Shown: piece by piece, positions 23,453 through 34,590 of the stretch
Numbering within the stretch: position 1 is the first letter of the stretch
How the letters are laid out: the number at the start of each line of letters is the position of its first letter
Source of the DNA: Parapristionchus giblindavisi
Taxonomy: Eukaryota > Nematoda > Chromadorea > Rhabditida > Diplogasteridae
NCBI GenBank assembly: GCA_943737045.1
Contig: CALSFV010000247.1
Coordinates: 496,001-560,000 of the forward strand
DNA: 64,000 nucleotides
Reading direction: 5' to 3'
Program-made: the position numbers and the translations under genes
Notes under the pieces: generated by a model
Databases searched by the model: none
The model's input: only the letters and a program-made list of their open reading frames with translations
Told to the model about the DNA's origin: nothing

Positions 23453-26400
23453 ATGTCGTCTAAACGAACTAGAGTGAAGAAGATTGTAAGAGAAGAGCAA
23501 AGGGAGTTACCAAACCTTGAAGACTTTGCATCACGAGGAGTTGATCTAGATCTTAACTTCACATCTATTTCACGTAATGCAATAGCTGAATTCGGAGAGT
23601 GTTTACAAGAGCATAACAAATGGATCACGAATGTTAAGGAACATGCTAAGCAAGATTGTGAAGATATGTAAGTATTCCGTCGAAAATTGCGTTTCGAACT
23701 AGGAAGCCACGAGCGCATTTTGCGAAAACCCGACTACGTTTTCTGATTGTTTTTTTTGTGAAAACCTGACCGCATTGTGCAAATCTGTAACGCAGCTATT
23801 CGACCTATGACTATTATTTTTTCATGCATATAATATAATGTTTATTGAGTGGTGGATCAAAAGCTGCACCAAAGAGTCCTAAAAGAAAGAATGCATTTGA
23901 TAAGAATAACGATACTATTGAAACGATTGATAATCTTGGGATATCTTTGGCAAAGTGAGTTCCTTATATTTCATTGTCTCTATGTAGTGTGTATTGCAGT
24001 AAGCATAATAGTAGACAGCCTCTCAATTTGGATAGAGATGATGAAGCAGAAGAGAATATTACTCCATCGAAAAGAAATAGTAGATCTAGAAGAGTTGTTC
24101 CTCCTCCAACTACAACTCCAATGGTCATTATATCTTTTCTTGTCTTGTCTTTATCAATAATCTCTTTAGATGACTGATCAAGATATACAGGAAGAGAATC
24201 ATTCTATTGGATCGATCAACGAAAGACAACCAAAGAAAAGAGATAAATCTGTAAATATTGAATACTTTCATTTTCGTGTAGTACATAGTAGGGAAAAGTC
24301 AACTTTTAGCGCATTGTTTTTGTTGTGACATAGTGTGCTATCAATACGAAATTTTGACTTGGAATTGGATCCCTACAAGATTTATCCATTATATATTGGG
24401 CACTTCTTTGATTTCTGGCCCAGCTCATATTACAGATTAATTCTAGTCTCATTCTTCCTCACTCATTATTTATTTCGCGTAGTAATCGATACTTTTCTCG
24501 GTTGTGGTAAAATCAACCGCATGATGAATGATAGAATGATGAAATGAGAGTTTTTTCTCCTCTTTTCCCATACTCTCTCATTCCAATCCAATTTCGTTTA
24601 CATATCACCCCATTACCCTATAAAAGCATTCGATTCCTTTTCTCCGGTTCAGTCCAGAGCTCTCCCATCTTGAGGAGAGCTCGGGGAGCATTTCACCCCC
24701 CTGGACGACTAGTGAGGAGGACGACCCCTCCATTCGATCGAAAAGATCGAAATGAGGGTGGGGGGTGAACGAGGGGGTGGGCCAGAAATCAAAGAAGTTC
24801 CATATATTGTATTATACATTTCTAAATTTAGGAAACTCCTGTACGATCAAATCGTTCAACAAGATCAAAGGTACTCTTATCGATTCAAATCAGTGATAGT
24901 CCCTAATTTTCCCGTGAATTATTACATTTTCTAAACACCTAAACGCAAAATTGGAAAATAAATTTACGGTTTACATCAATTTTCAATTTTTTTGGTTTTC
25001 TCTCTTTTTTAACGTAAATATGTCTCATAATTTGGGTGCACAGGCGATTATAACGCCTGTGATAAAGAAGATTATTGTCTCTAATGTAATATCTTTCAGA
25101 AATACTTAATTATTTAAAAATTTATATATTTATAATATATTATTATAATATATTTATTTATATATTTAAAAATTTATAATTTATAATTTGAATATATTGT
25201 CTTATCTCTCCATTTGAAATGATATCTATTATAGAGAGTAACAGTTCGGGTGATAATCAAAGACAGAACTTCTTCTACTTCATCCATTTCATCTTCTCCT
25301 ATTAAACACAAAAATCGTTCTAAACGTGTTCCTCGTAATTTGAATAGTCAAGGCAAATCTAGGGAAAATAAGGTATGAATATCGATTAACTGATATAATT
25401 ATTGATTGATATTATAGAGAAGAGCAGAAACCCGGCGTAAATTGGAAGAGAAAGGAAATGCAGCAGTGATCTTAACAGAAGAACAATTGGGAGAGAAAGC
25501 AGATAGAGCAAGAAAAGAAAAAGCTTTGAAGGTTAAAGCTAAACAATTAGAAGAAGAAAAAAAGAAAGAACAATCGAGACAAGGAAGAACTAAGAAGGTA
25601 AATGATGTTGTTGAGATACAAAAGAGGAATGGTCAATCACTTAGTAGACAACCAAATGTACATTCTATCTATATACTATATCTATATCACGCGTGTCGCT
25701 GAAGAATCGAGTGAAATCCGGCGTGGTTGGCACGTTTTTTAACCCCACATATTAATGCATTTTTCGGTAGTCCATAGGATCCCTAACAAGGTAGATAGAG
25801 CTTTTTTGTATAGCTCCATTTCAACGTCGAGAGACGATGTCAAACTTTTTGACGCCGAAATTTGCCGACTTTGAAGCACTGCAGCTCTTCGGGGTGTAGT
25901 TTTGTTATCGATTCATCAACAGAATATTTTCCTGGAATGTCACGGAGAATGCGCCTTTGATATTTTAATTAATATTTTTGTAAATCGATTTCGTTGATTA
26001 GATTTTACAAAAATTGAAGCCGAAGGATTTTTAATACCTTAATCGACAGATCTAGACGAGAGCGTTTCAACTGTTATGTGGTAGCCTTCGAAAGATATGA
26101 GCATTTCATGTTTTTTATGGGAATTCGTGCAGATTCAATATCCTGTTGTTGAATCGATATCAAACTAGGCCACGAAAAGCTACAGAGATCCAAAGTAGGC
26201 AAATTGACGTTGAAAATGAAGATATGCAAAAAAGCTCGAGCTACACTTGTTAGGGACCCTGTGGACTACCGAAAAATGAAAAAAAAACATCATCGAAATG
26301 CTAATGTATTAGCTTTGATATTATTGATTAATAAATTGAATGAATTGACGAATAATATAGTGATAGTAGTAAATGATTAGAATGAATTTGGATATACTTA

Positions 26401-27109
26401 ATTAGTATTCAGAATGTTCATCCCCGAAATGTTTCTGAAGTGAGTGATACTAGTGAAGATGATGAAAGAATGGACAGAGAAAGAGTTGAATTAGATAGAC
26501 AAAGAAAGATGGAAGAGGAAGAACTTAGGGTATGATTTATTGATTAATTAAGTGTCTTATACGACATTAATGAGTGAATGTTAAGAAGAAGAAAATGAAG
26601 GACGAAGAAAAAAGAGTTGCTAGAATGAAAGAAGAAGAGAAGAAAAGAGAAGAAGGAAGAAAACGAAAAGAAGAAGAGAAAGCTAGAAAGGAACGGGAAG
26701 AAAGTGATAGAAATTATGGAATAGATGATTTGAGCAGTGGAGATGAAACAGATGATGACGAGAAGCCTAAGAAGAAAGTACCTCAATGGGCTTCACATCC
26801 TTATGTATGACAATAATATTTTTAATTAATTATTCTCCAAATGTTGATGTAATCAATCAATAATTTCAGTTAACTCAAACTCTTGAAAAGATGCACACGA
26901 ATCCTCCATTTGATTGTGGTATGTATTCATTTCATTTATGAAGAAAGAATACAATGTTTTTAGATAAATTCTTTGGTGATATCATGGAACCTGATCTCGA
27001 TGTAATATTCAATCAATCTAAGAAGTATCCCCCGAGAACATCATCAGTCAATTGGAATTCTCCTATTACTGATCCAACGAAGGGAGAAAGTCGATTCTAT
27101 GGCCAATAA
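23453..27109 (+). CDS. icp-1: INCENP, chromosomal passenger complex scaffold
   Basis: Ten exons splice in phase to 457 codons: 23453-23667, 23850-23954, 24000-24123, 24170-24250, 25235-25372, 25418-25597, 26413-26529, 26586-26804, 26870-26918 and 26964-27109. TTTCAG directly before the ATG is a likely trans-splice acceptor. INCENP anchors Aurora B to the inner centromere and spindle midzone and activates it. The middle is a long Lys/Glu/Arg single helix (exons 6-8). It is followed by DDLSSGDETDDDEKP, VPQWA and FFGDIMEPDLDVIF. The end carries PPRTSSVNWNSP, the IN-box with the TSS motif that Aurora B phosphorylates. The short N-terminal region would bind survivin and borealin. The exon 3 acceptor could instead be at 23987, adding four residues in frame. 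The exon 3 donor (GTCATT) is weak. Introns 1, 4 and 6 carry repeats. Confidence 0.92.
23702..23813. repeat. GACCGCATTTTG-word repeat in icp-1 intron 1
   Basis: It has tandem variants of GTGAAAACCTGACCGCATT and ends CAGCTATTCGACCTATG. The same word array and terminus occur at about 34935-35085 and, with both ends present, at 42505-42626. Confidence 0.65.
24570..24810. repeat. Repeat in icp-1 intron 4
   Basis: CATTCGATTCCTT, then GGTTCAGTCCAGAGCTCTCC and GAGGAGAGCTCGG, match 10040-10110. The copy here has an extra GC-rich palindromic insert (TTTCACCCCCC... and its complement GGGGGGTGAA) at about 24688-24770. The rest of intron 4 is AT-rich without features. Confidence 0.6.
25758..26278. mobile_element. 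TIR element in icp-1 intron 6
   Basis: CATTTTTCGGTAGTCCATAGG at the left end is mirrored at the right end as CATTTTTCGGTAGTCCACAGG; both continue TCCCTAACAAG and GAGCTTTTTTG. It is about 520 bp, has no ORF, and its target duplication is unclear. It explains the unusually long intron. Confidence 0.7.
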
Positions 27110-27914
27110 GCATTCGATATATAAACCTATCGAATTCTCATCCAATCTCTTCCTATTTCTCCCCTTCTTATGTATCCATCCCCATTTATTCCCCACTAAT
27201 TTTGTATCTTAAAGGGAGAGTTTCCCATAAAAATATTGATTGAAAAGCCGATAATGTTTGAACGTGAAATTTTGTCCCAACACGAATTGACGAACTGTCA
27301 TACGGTAGTTTTTGAAAATGGCCATTGATATTGAAAGAGAATGATAGACTGGATATGAAGTGAACGTCTTGTATCCAATCAATTTTAGCTAATCGATAAT
27401 TGATTGGCATAAGGAATAGGCTGTCATCTGATCTGTCTCATAATACAACCAGTGAATATAAAGAGATCATGAAAAGGTATAGCACTTCCCTATGAAACAT
27501 TTGTCTATTGATGGACTAGTGGTCTGCGGCACTCTCAAAGGCCATAGCTGACGACTTCAACCACCACTCTGCGTTGTTTGTACTGTATGTAGAATCACTT
27601 TTGCTACCTTTCTCTCTTCACAGTTGGCTCACGAAAATATTCGTTGGACACCACCTTTAAACCTTTTTTATATGACATGGTGGATTTCGTTAAACATTTG
27701 TTTCTGTGGATCGAAAGGTTATCGGACAAGTCAGTGATCGAATTTCTATTTGCATATTCAGTTCATAGAAAAAGAGACGGAGTAGGCGGAGAGATGATTT
27801 TGAAACATTGTGCCATGCCCCATCCACTCTTGCGTCGTAAAATTCATAAATTCGTAACACTTAAAATGCACAGTTCTGGCACAGACAATTAATATCGTGG
27901 TCATTCATCAACAC
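27110..27914. other. icp-1 to peptide-gene intergenic region
   Basis: No gene was recognised. icp-1 3' UTR presumably occupies the first part. The remainder is single-copy-looking sequence up to the shared upstream motif of the peptide genes. Confidence 0.5.
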
Positions 27915-28083
27915 AAATCCGAGTATTTACATTGAGAGATGTATGAAAACTATGAGCGGAAAAGAAAAGAGAATGCATTCCCAAAAAGATAACATCGAAG
28001 AGATGAAACAATTCGTGGGCGGCATATCTCGTCATCCATATTTTGTTTACTATGACTGGATGGATTACATATCCACTATATAA
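27915..28083 (+). promoter_or_regulatory. Promoter of peptide gene 1
   Basis: AAATCCGAGTATT at 27915-27927, CGTGGGCG at 28015-28022 and TATATAA at 28077-28083 lie 57 bp or more upstream of the ATG. The same three words in the same order precede peptide gene 2. CGTGGGCG is 62 bp from TATATAA here and 61 bp there. Confidence 0.65.
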
Positions 28084-28139
28084 CTGAAATCATTTGTTGT
28101 ATCCGAGTATCCATCCTACCAATCGACATATTCATAATT

Positions 28140-28379
28140 ATGTACACTGTTCTTCTTCTTATGGTCGTGTTTCTTGTCTGTGATCAAGTTTCTTCCGACC
28201 GTGAACGCGAACGAGAACTTGAACGAGAATATGGCTACGGACGCGGATATGGACGGGGTTATGGTGCCGGCTACGGACCCGGATTCGGCTACGAAAACGG
28301 TCGTGGATATGGTAACGGTTTCGGTCGAGGAATTGGTTACGGTAACGGATTTGGATTTGGAAATGGCTACGGTAGATAG
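28140..28379 (+). CDS. Secreted Gly/Tyr-rich peptide 1 (79 aa)
   Basis: This single-exon gene encodes a hydrophobic signal peptide (MYTVLLLMVVFLVC, cleavage probably after about residue 19). A charged Arg/Glu stretch (RERERELEREYG) follows. The rest is about 48 residues of GYGRGYG and GYGNGFG repeats, ending YGR. It resembles nematode YGGW/caenacin-type or YARP-type epidermal antimicrobial peptides; that is a family-level inference without cysteines or catalytic residues to confirm it. An AATAAA lies about 160 bp after the stop. It forms a same-strand pair with the gene 1.1 kb downstream and shares promoter words with it. A structural cuticle or shell role is the main alternative. Confidence 0.8.
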   Translation: MYTVLLLMVVFLVCDQVSSDRERERELEREYGYGRGYGRGYGAGYGPGFGYENGRGYGNGFGRGIGYGNGFGFGNGYGR

Positions 28380-28954
28380 ATTTGCCCGATTTCTTTTGTA
28401 CATCTTTTTCTCCAGTGAAAGATGATAGCGACTTCTAATTGTCTTTATAATCGATTAGAATTATATGATATTACATTGTATTTTTTTGCTTGTGGATCTC
28501 TTTTTTTGTATTGTACAATGTGTTTGCGACAAATGGAAATAAATATACATTTAAGATATCCATGGCACAAATATTACGATAATACTGTATGAATAAATAT
28601 ACAATTCATAATTCATGCACACAGTATGACTATGCCATCCAATTCCATCCACTAGAGGGATCATTGATGCGCATTTTCGATTCGCACATATTTGACAAAA
28701 ATATCTATCCGATGTTCTTTCTTAACGATTGTTTTCTCATGTCTATCAGTATATTGTACTATTCGATTGCGGGGGACGGCAATCAATCAAGGAGTTATTT
28801 TGATTACCAATCATTCAGATTCTCGTAATCGATATCGCTATTGTCTCGATGGATGATGGATGTGGTTTAAAATCCAATAAAGTAATCTTTCATTCGCTTC
28901 GTCCATTCAAGTACTGTAATGATCCATATACTCAATGAGATCATTCATCGGCCA

Positions 28955-29221
28955 AAATCCGAGTATTATCATTGTCAGTATCATATGATCAAGGATGCAA
29001 GAGCACTAGCGATACAAGATTAAAGATCGACTCATATCAACTGTAACTAGTTGTAGGGTACTAGAGTAATGGTCAATGGATTCCAAATGCACACTCTTCT
29101 ACTGTTTTTTTTAACTGCGAGATCAACGAGATCCATCATAGTCAATGGATAAGCGTGGGCGATAAATCTTCCTATTGTTTATTCTCATTGTTAGTGGATG
29201 GATTGTGGATATTCTATATAA
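28955..29221 (+). promoter_or_regulatory. Promoter of peptide gene 2
   Basis: AAATCCGAGTATT at 28955-28967, CGTGGGCG at 29154-29161 and TATATAA at 29215-29221 repeat the layout found upstream of peptide gene 1. The sequence between the words is not conserved, which argues the words themselves are under selection. Confidence 0.65.
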
Positions 29222-29243
29222 GGGATAATGTAATAAACATTCC

Positions 29244-29441
29244 ATGTATCATGACATAATGATTCACAATTTACTTCTTCTTTTACTGTGTCTATTGAGT
29301 GTTCAAGTTCTGTCGCAATATTGGTATGGTCCACCTTACGGTCCCGGTTACGGATACGGTTATGGACCCAGAATCGGTCCCGGTTATGGCTACGGTTACG
29401 GACGCTGTTATGGAAGATGGGGCCGTGGAAGATGTTGGTGA
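29244..29441 (+). CDS. Secreted Gly/Tyr-rich peptide 2
   Basis: This single-exon gene has two in-frame ATGs (29244 and 29259). The second gives a compact signal peptide, MIHNLLLLLLCLLSVQVLS, so I prefer it (60 aa). The mature part of about 41 residues starts QYWYGPPYGPGYG and ends in a tail with two Cys: RCYGRWGRGRCW. The two Cys near the C-terminus and the Trp residues set it apart from peptide 1. Expected role as for peptide 1 (secreted epidermal antimicrobial-type peptide), inferred from composition. AATAAA follows within 40 bp of the stop. Confidence 0.8.
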   Translation: MYHDIMIHNLLLLLLCLLSVQVLSQYWYGPPYGPGYGYGYGPRIGPGYGYGYGRCYGRWGRGRCW

Positions 29442-29540
29442 TGTTTTCGTTTTGCAAACGGCAAGTCAAAGAATAAATAATCATCGTTAATTACAACCTT
29501 TGTTAATTAGTAATAAACAATCAGAATTAAAATTTCTAAT

Positions 29541-29640
29541 GCATCGTTACATTTGCCTTAAGTGACTCCGCCGTAACCTCCTCCGCCGCGTCTCCGTCGT
29601 TACGGCGGAGGTTATGGCGTAGGAACGAAAGGCGTAGGTA
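29541..29640. mobile_element. Short GTTACATTTGCC element
   Basis: It begins GCATCGTTACATTTGCC, preceded by TCTAAT as at 12991. A GC-rich palindromic core (CCGCCGTAACC and CGTTACGGCGGAGG) follows. It is related to the MITEs at 6718 and 12997; right end not clearly defined. Confidence 0.55.
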
Positions 29641-29725
29641 ATTTCCATCACAGAGGACAGATATTGCATGATTTTTTGAAATTATATTGAGTAAATTATG
29701 ATCATTGTAATTATTATTTTTTTAT

Positions 29726-30375
29726 CGCAAAGAATGATATATCTCTAATAGATATTTCTTTAAAACGATAAATGAAATCAAAATCAAAGTGTTTGTCAGG
29801 ATAAGAGTGGAGCGAACACATTATCTGTGAGATATATCAAAGGTCGTAGATACTATGACCTAATAGGGAGGTCATATGTGTGATAGAACTTGTATGGGTC
29901 ATATCGTCATATGGTCATTGTAGAACCTCTACCCCTACACAGAACCCTATAGATAGAACCCCTTGTATTGGACCTCAGCATGACCAGACTAATCAGCCCT
30001 TTAGGAGCCACCATTCCTTCCCCAATGGTTCGTTGCTTGATAAAAACCATAAAAAGTAAGAGTGCGGATTATATCCCAAGGATGTATGGAGGTTGCGAGT
30101 AGTGCATATTAGACAGCGAATGAAAATCTGAAATTTCCAATTAAATGAGACAGGTTTTTGAAATGGCCTCACAGAATAGTTATCGGCTGAGGTGTTATTT
30201 TCTTCTTTCACATAGAAACAATTCGGAAACATGCTAAACCAAATTAAGATCTGATGTTGAAGAGTCTTAGAAACAAATTTTGTATCATGATTGAGTTTTG
30301 ACAAGTGGTGTCTTATCCGCGAAGTACCGCTAACACGAAAAATGAAACGGATTCCCTAGTCGATCTAGTAAATGA
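29726..30375. repeat. Dispersed repeat R, copy B
   Basis: Closely similar to 20142-20751, with a short insertion near 29890-29940. Both copies lie near duplicated gene copies: A downstream of the F-box copy 2 flank, B downstream of the intact GST. Confidence 0.75.
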
Positions 30376-30655
30376 ACATGTAAACAATTGTTGGGCAACC
30401 TTCCATCTGGTTTGTCGATTTTGTTTTCATCTTGTTATTCTCAAATACAGATTAGCTTGCAGAGAATCAAGGTATTTATTTTATACCAAATCATGATACA
30501 ATATAGATGCATAAGGATTACTGTAAATTCACAACGGGTACTGTATATATGTAGATCAATAAAAGTAAAAGTGCAAAGGGTAGATCAAAGATCAAAAATC
30601 AAAGATAGATCAAAGGGTTATGTATTATCATAAATTGTACTGTAGTTACGGTATT

Positions 30656-31803
30656 TTACTGCTTGCCGTTGTTGTTCACTGGAAGCTTGCGTGAGGCGAG
30701 ATATGCCTTGAGATTCGGACGTGCAGCGAAACGCGCGTGGTACGCCTTCAACACCGGAAACGCGTCAAGGGCGGAAGACGAGAGGATGAGAGCGATGTCG
30801 AGCTCTTCGAACAGCAGGTAGTCGACGTAGCTGATCTGCAATTGTATAGAATTGTTGGATGACACCGCAAATGTGCCAACCTTATCGCCGAGAACGAACT
30901 TCTGGCCATTGGCGTGCTTTTTGAGCAGACGCTCAATGCGAGCCAACTCTGTGGGGTAGGTGGTCGCGAGGAATTCGTCTTTCTTCTCCTAGAAAATACA
31001 TTTATTATTAGAGATCAAAGATCAAAGATCAATCCTCACATATGCAGTGTAGATCATCGTGGCGTACTTGGTGTGCAAGTCCCTGAGACCTTCCGCGAAA
31101 AAGTCAGCAAACGTCTTATCCTCCTCGGTCTCACCAGTCAGATCTGGAAAGAAAATATTTTAAAGATTAAAGATGTAATACAAGGAAAATGTAAGTTGAT
31201 GTTTCGATAACAAAGATCAAAGATCAAAAATCATCGCCGCTGATAAAAACCATTTCATGAATTGACTTGACAAAATAAATCAATAACTTACAGTATTTTC
31301 TTACTGTATTTTGTACTTTTGCACTTACTGTGCTTACTGACTACTGTATTCACTGTACTTACTGTATTTTCTGGCGAGATGTCTGATGATGGCCCCAGAT
31401 TGGGGAATCTCGTAGTCACCCTCCACCAGACAGGGAACTTGACCGAATGTCTGAATAAGGAGAGATTAACTTATCAGAACTGTAATTTTCCTGAATTTCT
31501 ACTTGTAGTTCGCATTTTATTTCAATAACGATATCTTAAAATTTACTAAATTAGTGCAATGGACGATGAATCATTTCTTGAGGCCAAAGATCAAAGATCA
31601 AAAACTTACGAATTTTTCCTTTAGGGCGGTCCATTTCTCCTTCACGAATTGAACATCCTCGAACTCGATCTGATTGTCCGTCAGAAGCATACGGACGGGC
31701 TCAGCCAAACCTAGAGAAGATCAAAGATCAAAGATCAAAGATCAAAAGACTGAAAGATATAAATACCGCGAATGGCGAAGTAGTGGAGCTTCAGGGCGGC
31801 CAT
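30656..31803 (-). CDS. Glutathione S-transferase, pi class (gst-1-like)
   Basis: Six exons (31767-31803, 31610-31710, 31363-31450, 31040-31143, 30881-30988, 30656-30835) join in phase to 205 codons, the usual GST length. It conjugates glutathione to electrophiles in the cytosol. The N-terminal thioredoxin-like domain starts MAALKLHYFAIRG with the catalytic Tyr near residue 8, then FGQVPCL and QSGAIIRHLARKY. The helical domain includes GLRDLHTKYATMIY and LLFEELDIALIL, and the protein ends NNNGKQ. These features are those of C. elegans GST-1 rather than the sigma-class expansion. Intron 5 is 45 nt, a multiple of three with no in-frame stop, so its retention would add 15 residues. (AAAGATC)n words sit at intron 3' ends. 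This is the intact member of a pair with 14116-15437. Confidence 0.95.
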
Positions 31804-32356
31804 TTTCGAAGTTGAGAATAGAAATAACGATTCGGATCGGGACTGAAATCAATCAATCAATAATCTATAAATAAATAGGATTACGGCAGAGGTAATTTTA
31901 ATTTTAAAAGTATGGAGGCAGCGAAAGATAAGAATAGAAAGATTTTCAGAATCATAACTCCATATATCGCTTGATATTCTGAGGACCGTGTATTTTACAG
32001 AACAATCGAATAAAGTAGAGAAAAAACAACGTGGTCGATTGAAACGAGAGAGTAAAGAAGAGGATTGGCACGGTGTCTCTTTCTCTCTCCGCACATTGCT
32101 AGTTGTTTACTAGAGTGAAGAAGAGTAAAAGGGAATACGAGGCAAACACCCGGGTAGTGTCTCATCAGATGCGTTATGATAAACACCATCATCTCGTGTC
32201 TAACAACAGTCTGAATCTCTCGCTTCGCGCCTTCTCTCATTATAATAGTTCACTATCTTATTTTTCTATCAATAAATGAACAGTGACCACGTTTCGAAGA
32301 CAAACAAAAACGGACGAAAAGGCACGCTCTCTCTATCGTATGTATATCTAGTAAAA

Positions 32357-32752
32357 ATGGTTGCTTCAGGTGAGCTTTCTCAGCTTAGAGTTTCTACCAG
32401 GCGTTTTCTCGTCTCAAAATGGGAGTTTGACCAAGAGCTCGCGATGAGACTCGATTATTCAGACGAATACTATGAAAGGTTTTCTAATCCACAAATCGAG
32501 AAATGCATTGCAAGATCAATACGAAGATGGTAAACACTCTATTAAAACAATATAATAGCATAATCTTTATAACAACTTTCAAAGTACAGAAACATAGTCA
32601 AATTCATCAGCGTATTCGATATCGAGATGGTGGATTTGTTTCATCAAGTTTCCCCTTTATATAATATAGAATGTCATCATGAACAGCAACCTACAGATAA
32701 CAGAAATGGTTTGTTGGTCAGAGAACATGTGAGAGATAGAGGGGAGAAATAG
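32357..32752 (+). CDS. Possible two-exon small protein (104 aa)
   Basis: Exon 1 (32357-32529) starts MVASGELSQLRVSTRRFLVS and ends in phase 2 at a GTAAAC donor. An acceptor TTCATCAG gives exon 2 (32611-32752), with the frame starting VFDIEMVDLFHQVSPLYN and ending REHVRDRGEK before TAG. No domain or signal peptide is recognised. It may be a relic of a larger gene or a chance model; the only support is that both exons stay open and the sites agree. Confidence 0.3.
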
Positions 32753-32870
32753 ATAGAGAGAGGTATGGGAAGGGATAGAGACAGCGTGGTCCCGAGCAAG
32801 CTGACATATTTGCACAACACGCACAAAGTACAGACTAGTGTGTTGCGCGCACAAGGTAGAGATATAGATT

Positions 32871-34311
32871 GAAATCCCCTCTTAAGAAATCCCCTCCTTT
32901 CTCAGATCCTCTTAACTATAGACCAATCTCTATTACATCATTTTTCTGTAGAGTCTTTGAACGCATTTTAAGCAAGTCTATAATATCACATTGTGAAACT
33001 TTGGAAATATTCCCTGATGAACAGTACGGCTTTAGAAAGCATAGATCACGTGAACTTCAAATGTTGGAAGTACTTGAACATTGGTCTGCCTCACTTAGTA
33101 ATGGACAGCCAGTTGACGTTATATATTTTGACTTTGCTAAGGCATTTGATAGAGTATCCCACCCCAAACTTCTAGCTAAAATCAACACGATTGGTTTATC
33201 CTCTAAAACCTTACGTTGGATTGCTGAATATCTCAACAACAGAATTTTTCAAGTTAGAGTAAAAGATAAACTCTCTGACTGTCACCCTGTAACTAGTGGA
33301 GTGCCACAGGGCTCAGTACTTGGGCCCTTGCTCTTTCTCATTTTCACATCGGAACTACCCATACTGGTGCAAAAAGATGGTGTACTGGCTCGCCTATATG
33401 CTGATGACATAAAGATATACAGATCATTTAGAACGGGTGAACCTCCCCACCCCCTACAAGTTGCAGTCGACACTATTGTTAAATGGTCAAACGACTGGCA
33501 ATTGCCTCTAGCGTCCCATAAATGTAACTCCCTACACCTAGGTAGAGCGAATCCTTCTAGAGTATATACTATTGAAGGCAATAATCTGAATCAAAAAGAA
33601 GTTGTCAAAGATCTAGGATTCATAATTCAAAGAAGCCTGACTTTCTCAGACCATTGTAGAGCAGTATCAATCAAAGCAAAATCAGCCTGTCATATAATTA
33701 TGCGAGCTCTAAGAACAAATAACCCGATAATTCTACTAAAAGCATATTCAATTTATATTAGGCCTATTTTAGAGAGCGCTTGCACTGTATTCAATCCCTA
33801 CCAGAAAAAAAGACATTAAAATGTTAGAAAAAGTACAGAATTATTTCACAAGAAGGCTGTTTGCACGTTGCCACAAATATACGTGGCAATTCATGCCGAA
33901 TAGTAGTGCACGCAATACAAAACTCGGTCTAGACACTCTCGAGCTGCGCAGGCTAAACATTGACATTAAAATGTCCATCAAACTACTTAGAGGGAAAACT
34001 AGGATTTCAAATAATAAAAACCACTATTTCAAAACCTACGTTACTAGAAATGGATTAAACTTCTCCAATTGCGGGTCTCGTTTCCAATACAGGCATAACA
34101 GTTTCTTCTTGCGAGCGGCTCGGTTACTTAGCCGACCAGAGAACAGAATCAACTTTTAAAAACCAATGACTGATCAGTTTGGCCACGACTCCGTTATCAT
34201 TATTTTACTCTTATTCAATGTTCATTCCCCTTCTAGAAATTGTACTTCATTCATTTGTTTAATATTTATTGTTTTATACACGTTTACCTTGTGGTGAATA
34301 AATATATATAT
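32871..34311 (+). mobile_element. 5'-truncated CR1/Jockey-like LINE, frameshifted
   Basis: It encodes the reverse transcriptase from RT block 1 onward (LNYRPISIT, YFDFAKAFDRVSHPK, SGVPQGSVLGPLLF, LYADDIKIY) and the typical C-terminal tail. One extra A in the run at about 33807-33813 shifts the frame at FNPYQKK; the second frame (LEKVQNYFTRR) carries on to a TAA at about 34157. ATATAGATT on both sides (32862-32870, 34312-34320) is a plausible target duplication. It has the same family as 4523-6037 but keeps the RT region deleted there. Confidence 0.88.
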
Positions 34312-34469
34312 ATATAGATTAATACAACTCGTAATACAAATCTAGATGACTAGTCCAAAATCACAATATGGTTGGAGGAAGGATGAAGGTCAACGGTCTC
34401 TTCAATGAGCAACGCTCTCACGTTGACGATATGAAGAGAGATCGTTGACTACGCGAATAGACACTCTGA

Positions 34470-34590
34470 AAGTCACACTCGAGCTAATTTGAGACCCTCC
34501 TCTCTGGCAATGTTCTCTCGCTTTCTTTGTCTACGAGAGAGTAATGTCAGACCGGAGAGTAAAATTGCTGGCTGTGTGCCTTTAAGAAAC
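34470..34590. mobile_element. Fold-back MITE copy
   Basis: CACACTCGAGCTAATTTGAG at the left and TGTGTGCC then TTTAAG at the right enclose the CTCTGGCAATG/GAGAGTAATGTC palindrome. This copy shows the outer GGCACACC-like ends of the family best. Confidence 0.65.

Noticed and set aside
28116..28403. Minus-strand ORF over peptide gene 1
   Set aside because: It is the shadow of the Gly/Tyr repeat. The plus strand has a signal peptide, TATA box and poly(A) signal.
29993..30304. 103-codon minus ORF in repeat R copy B
   Set aside because: The frame is not preserved in copy A at 20142-20751, so it is not under coding constraint.
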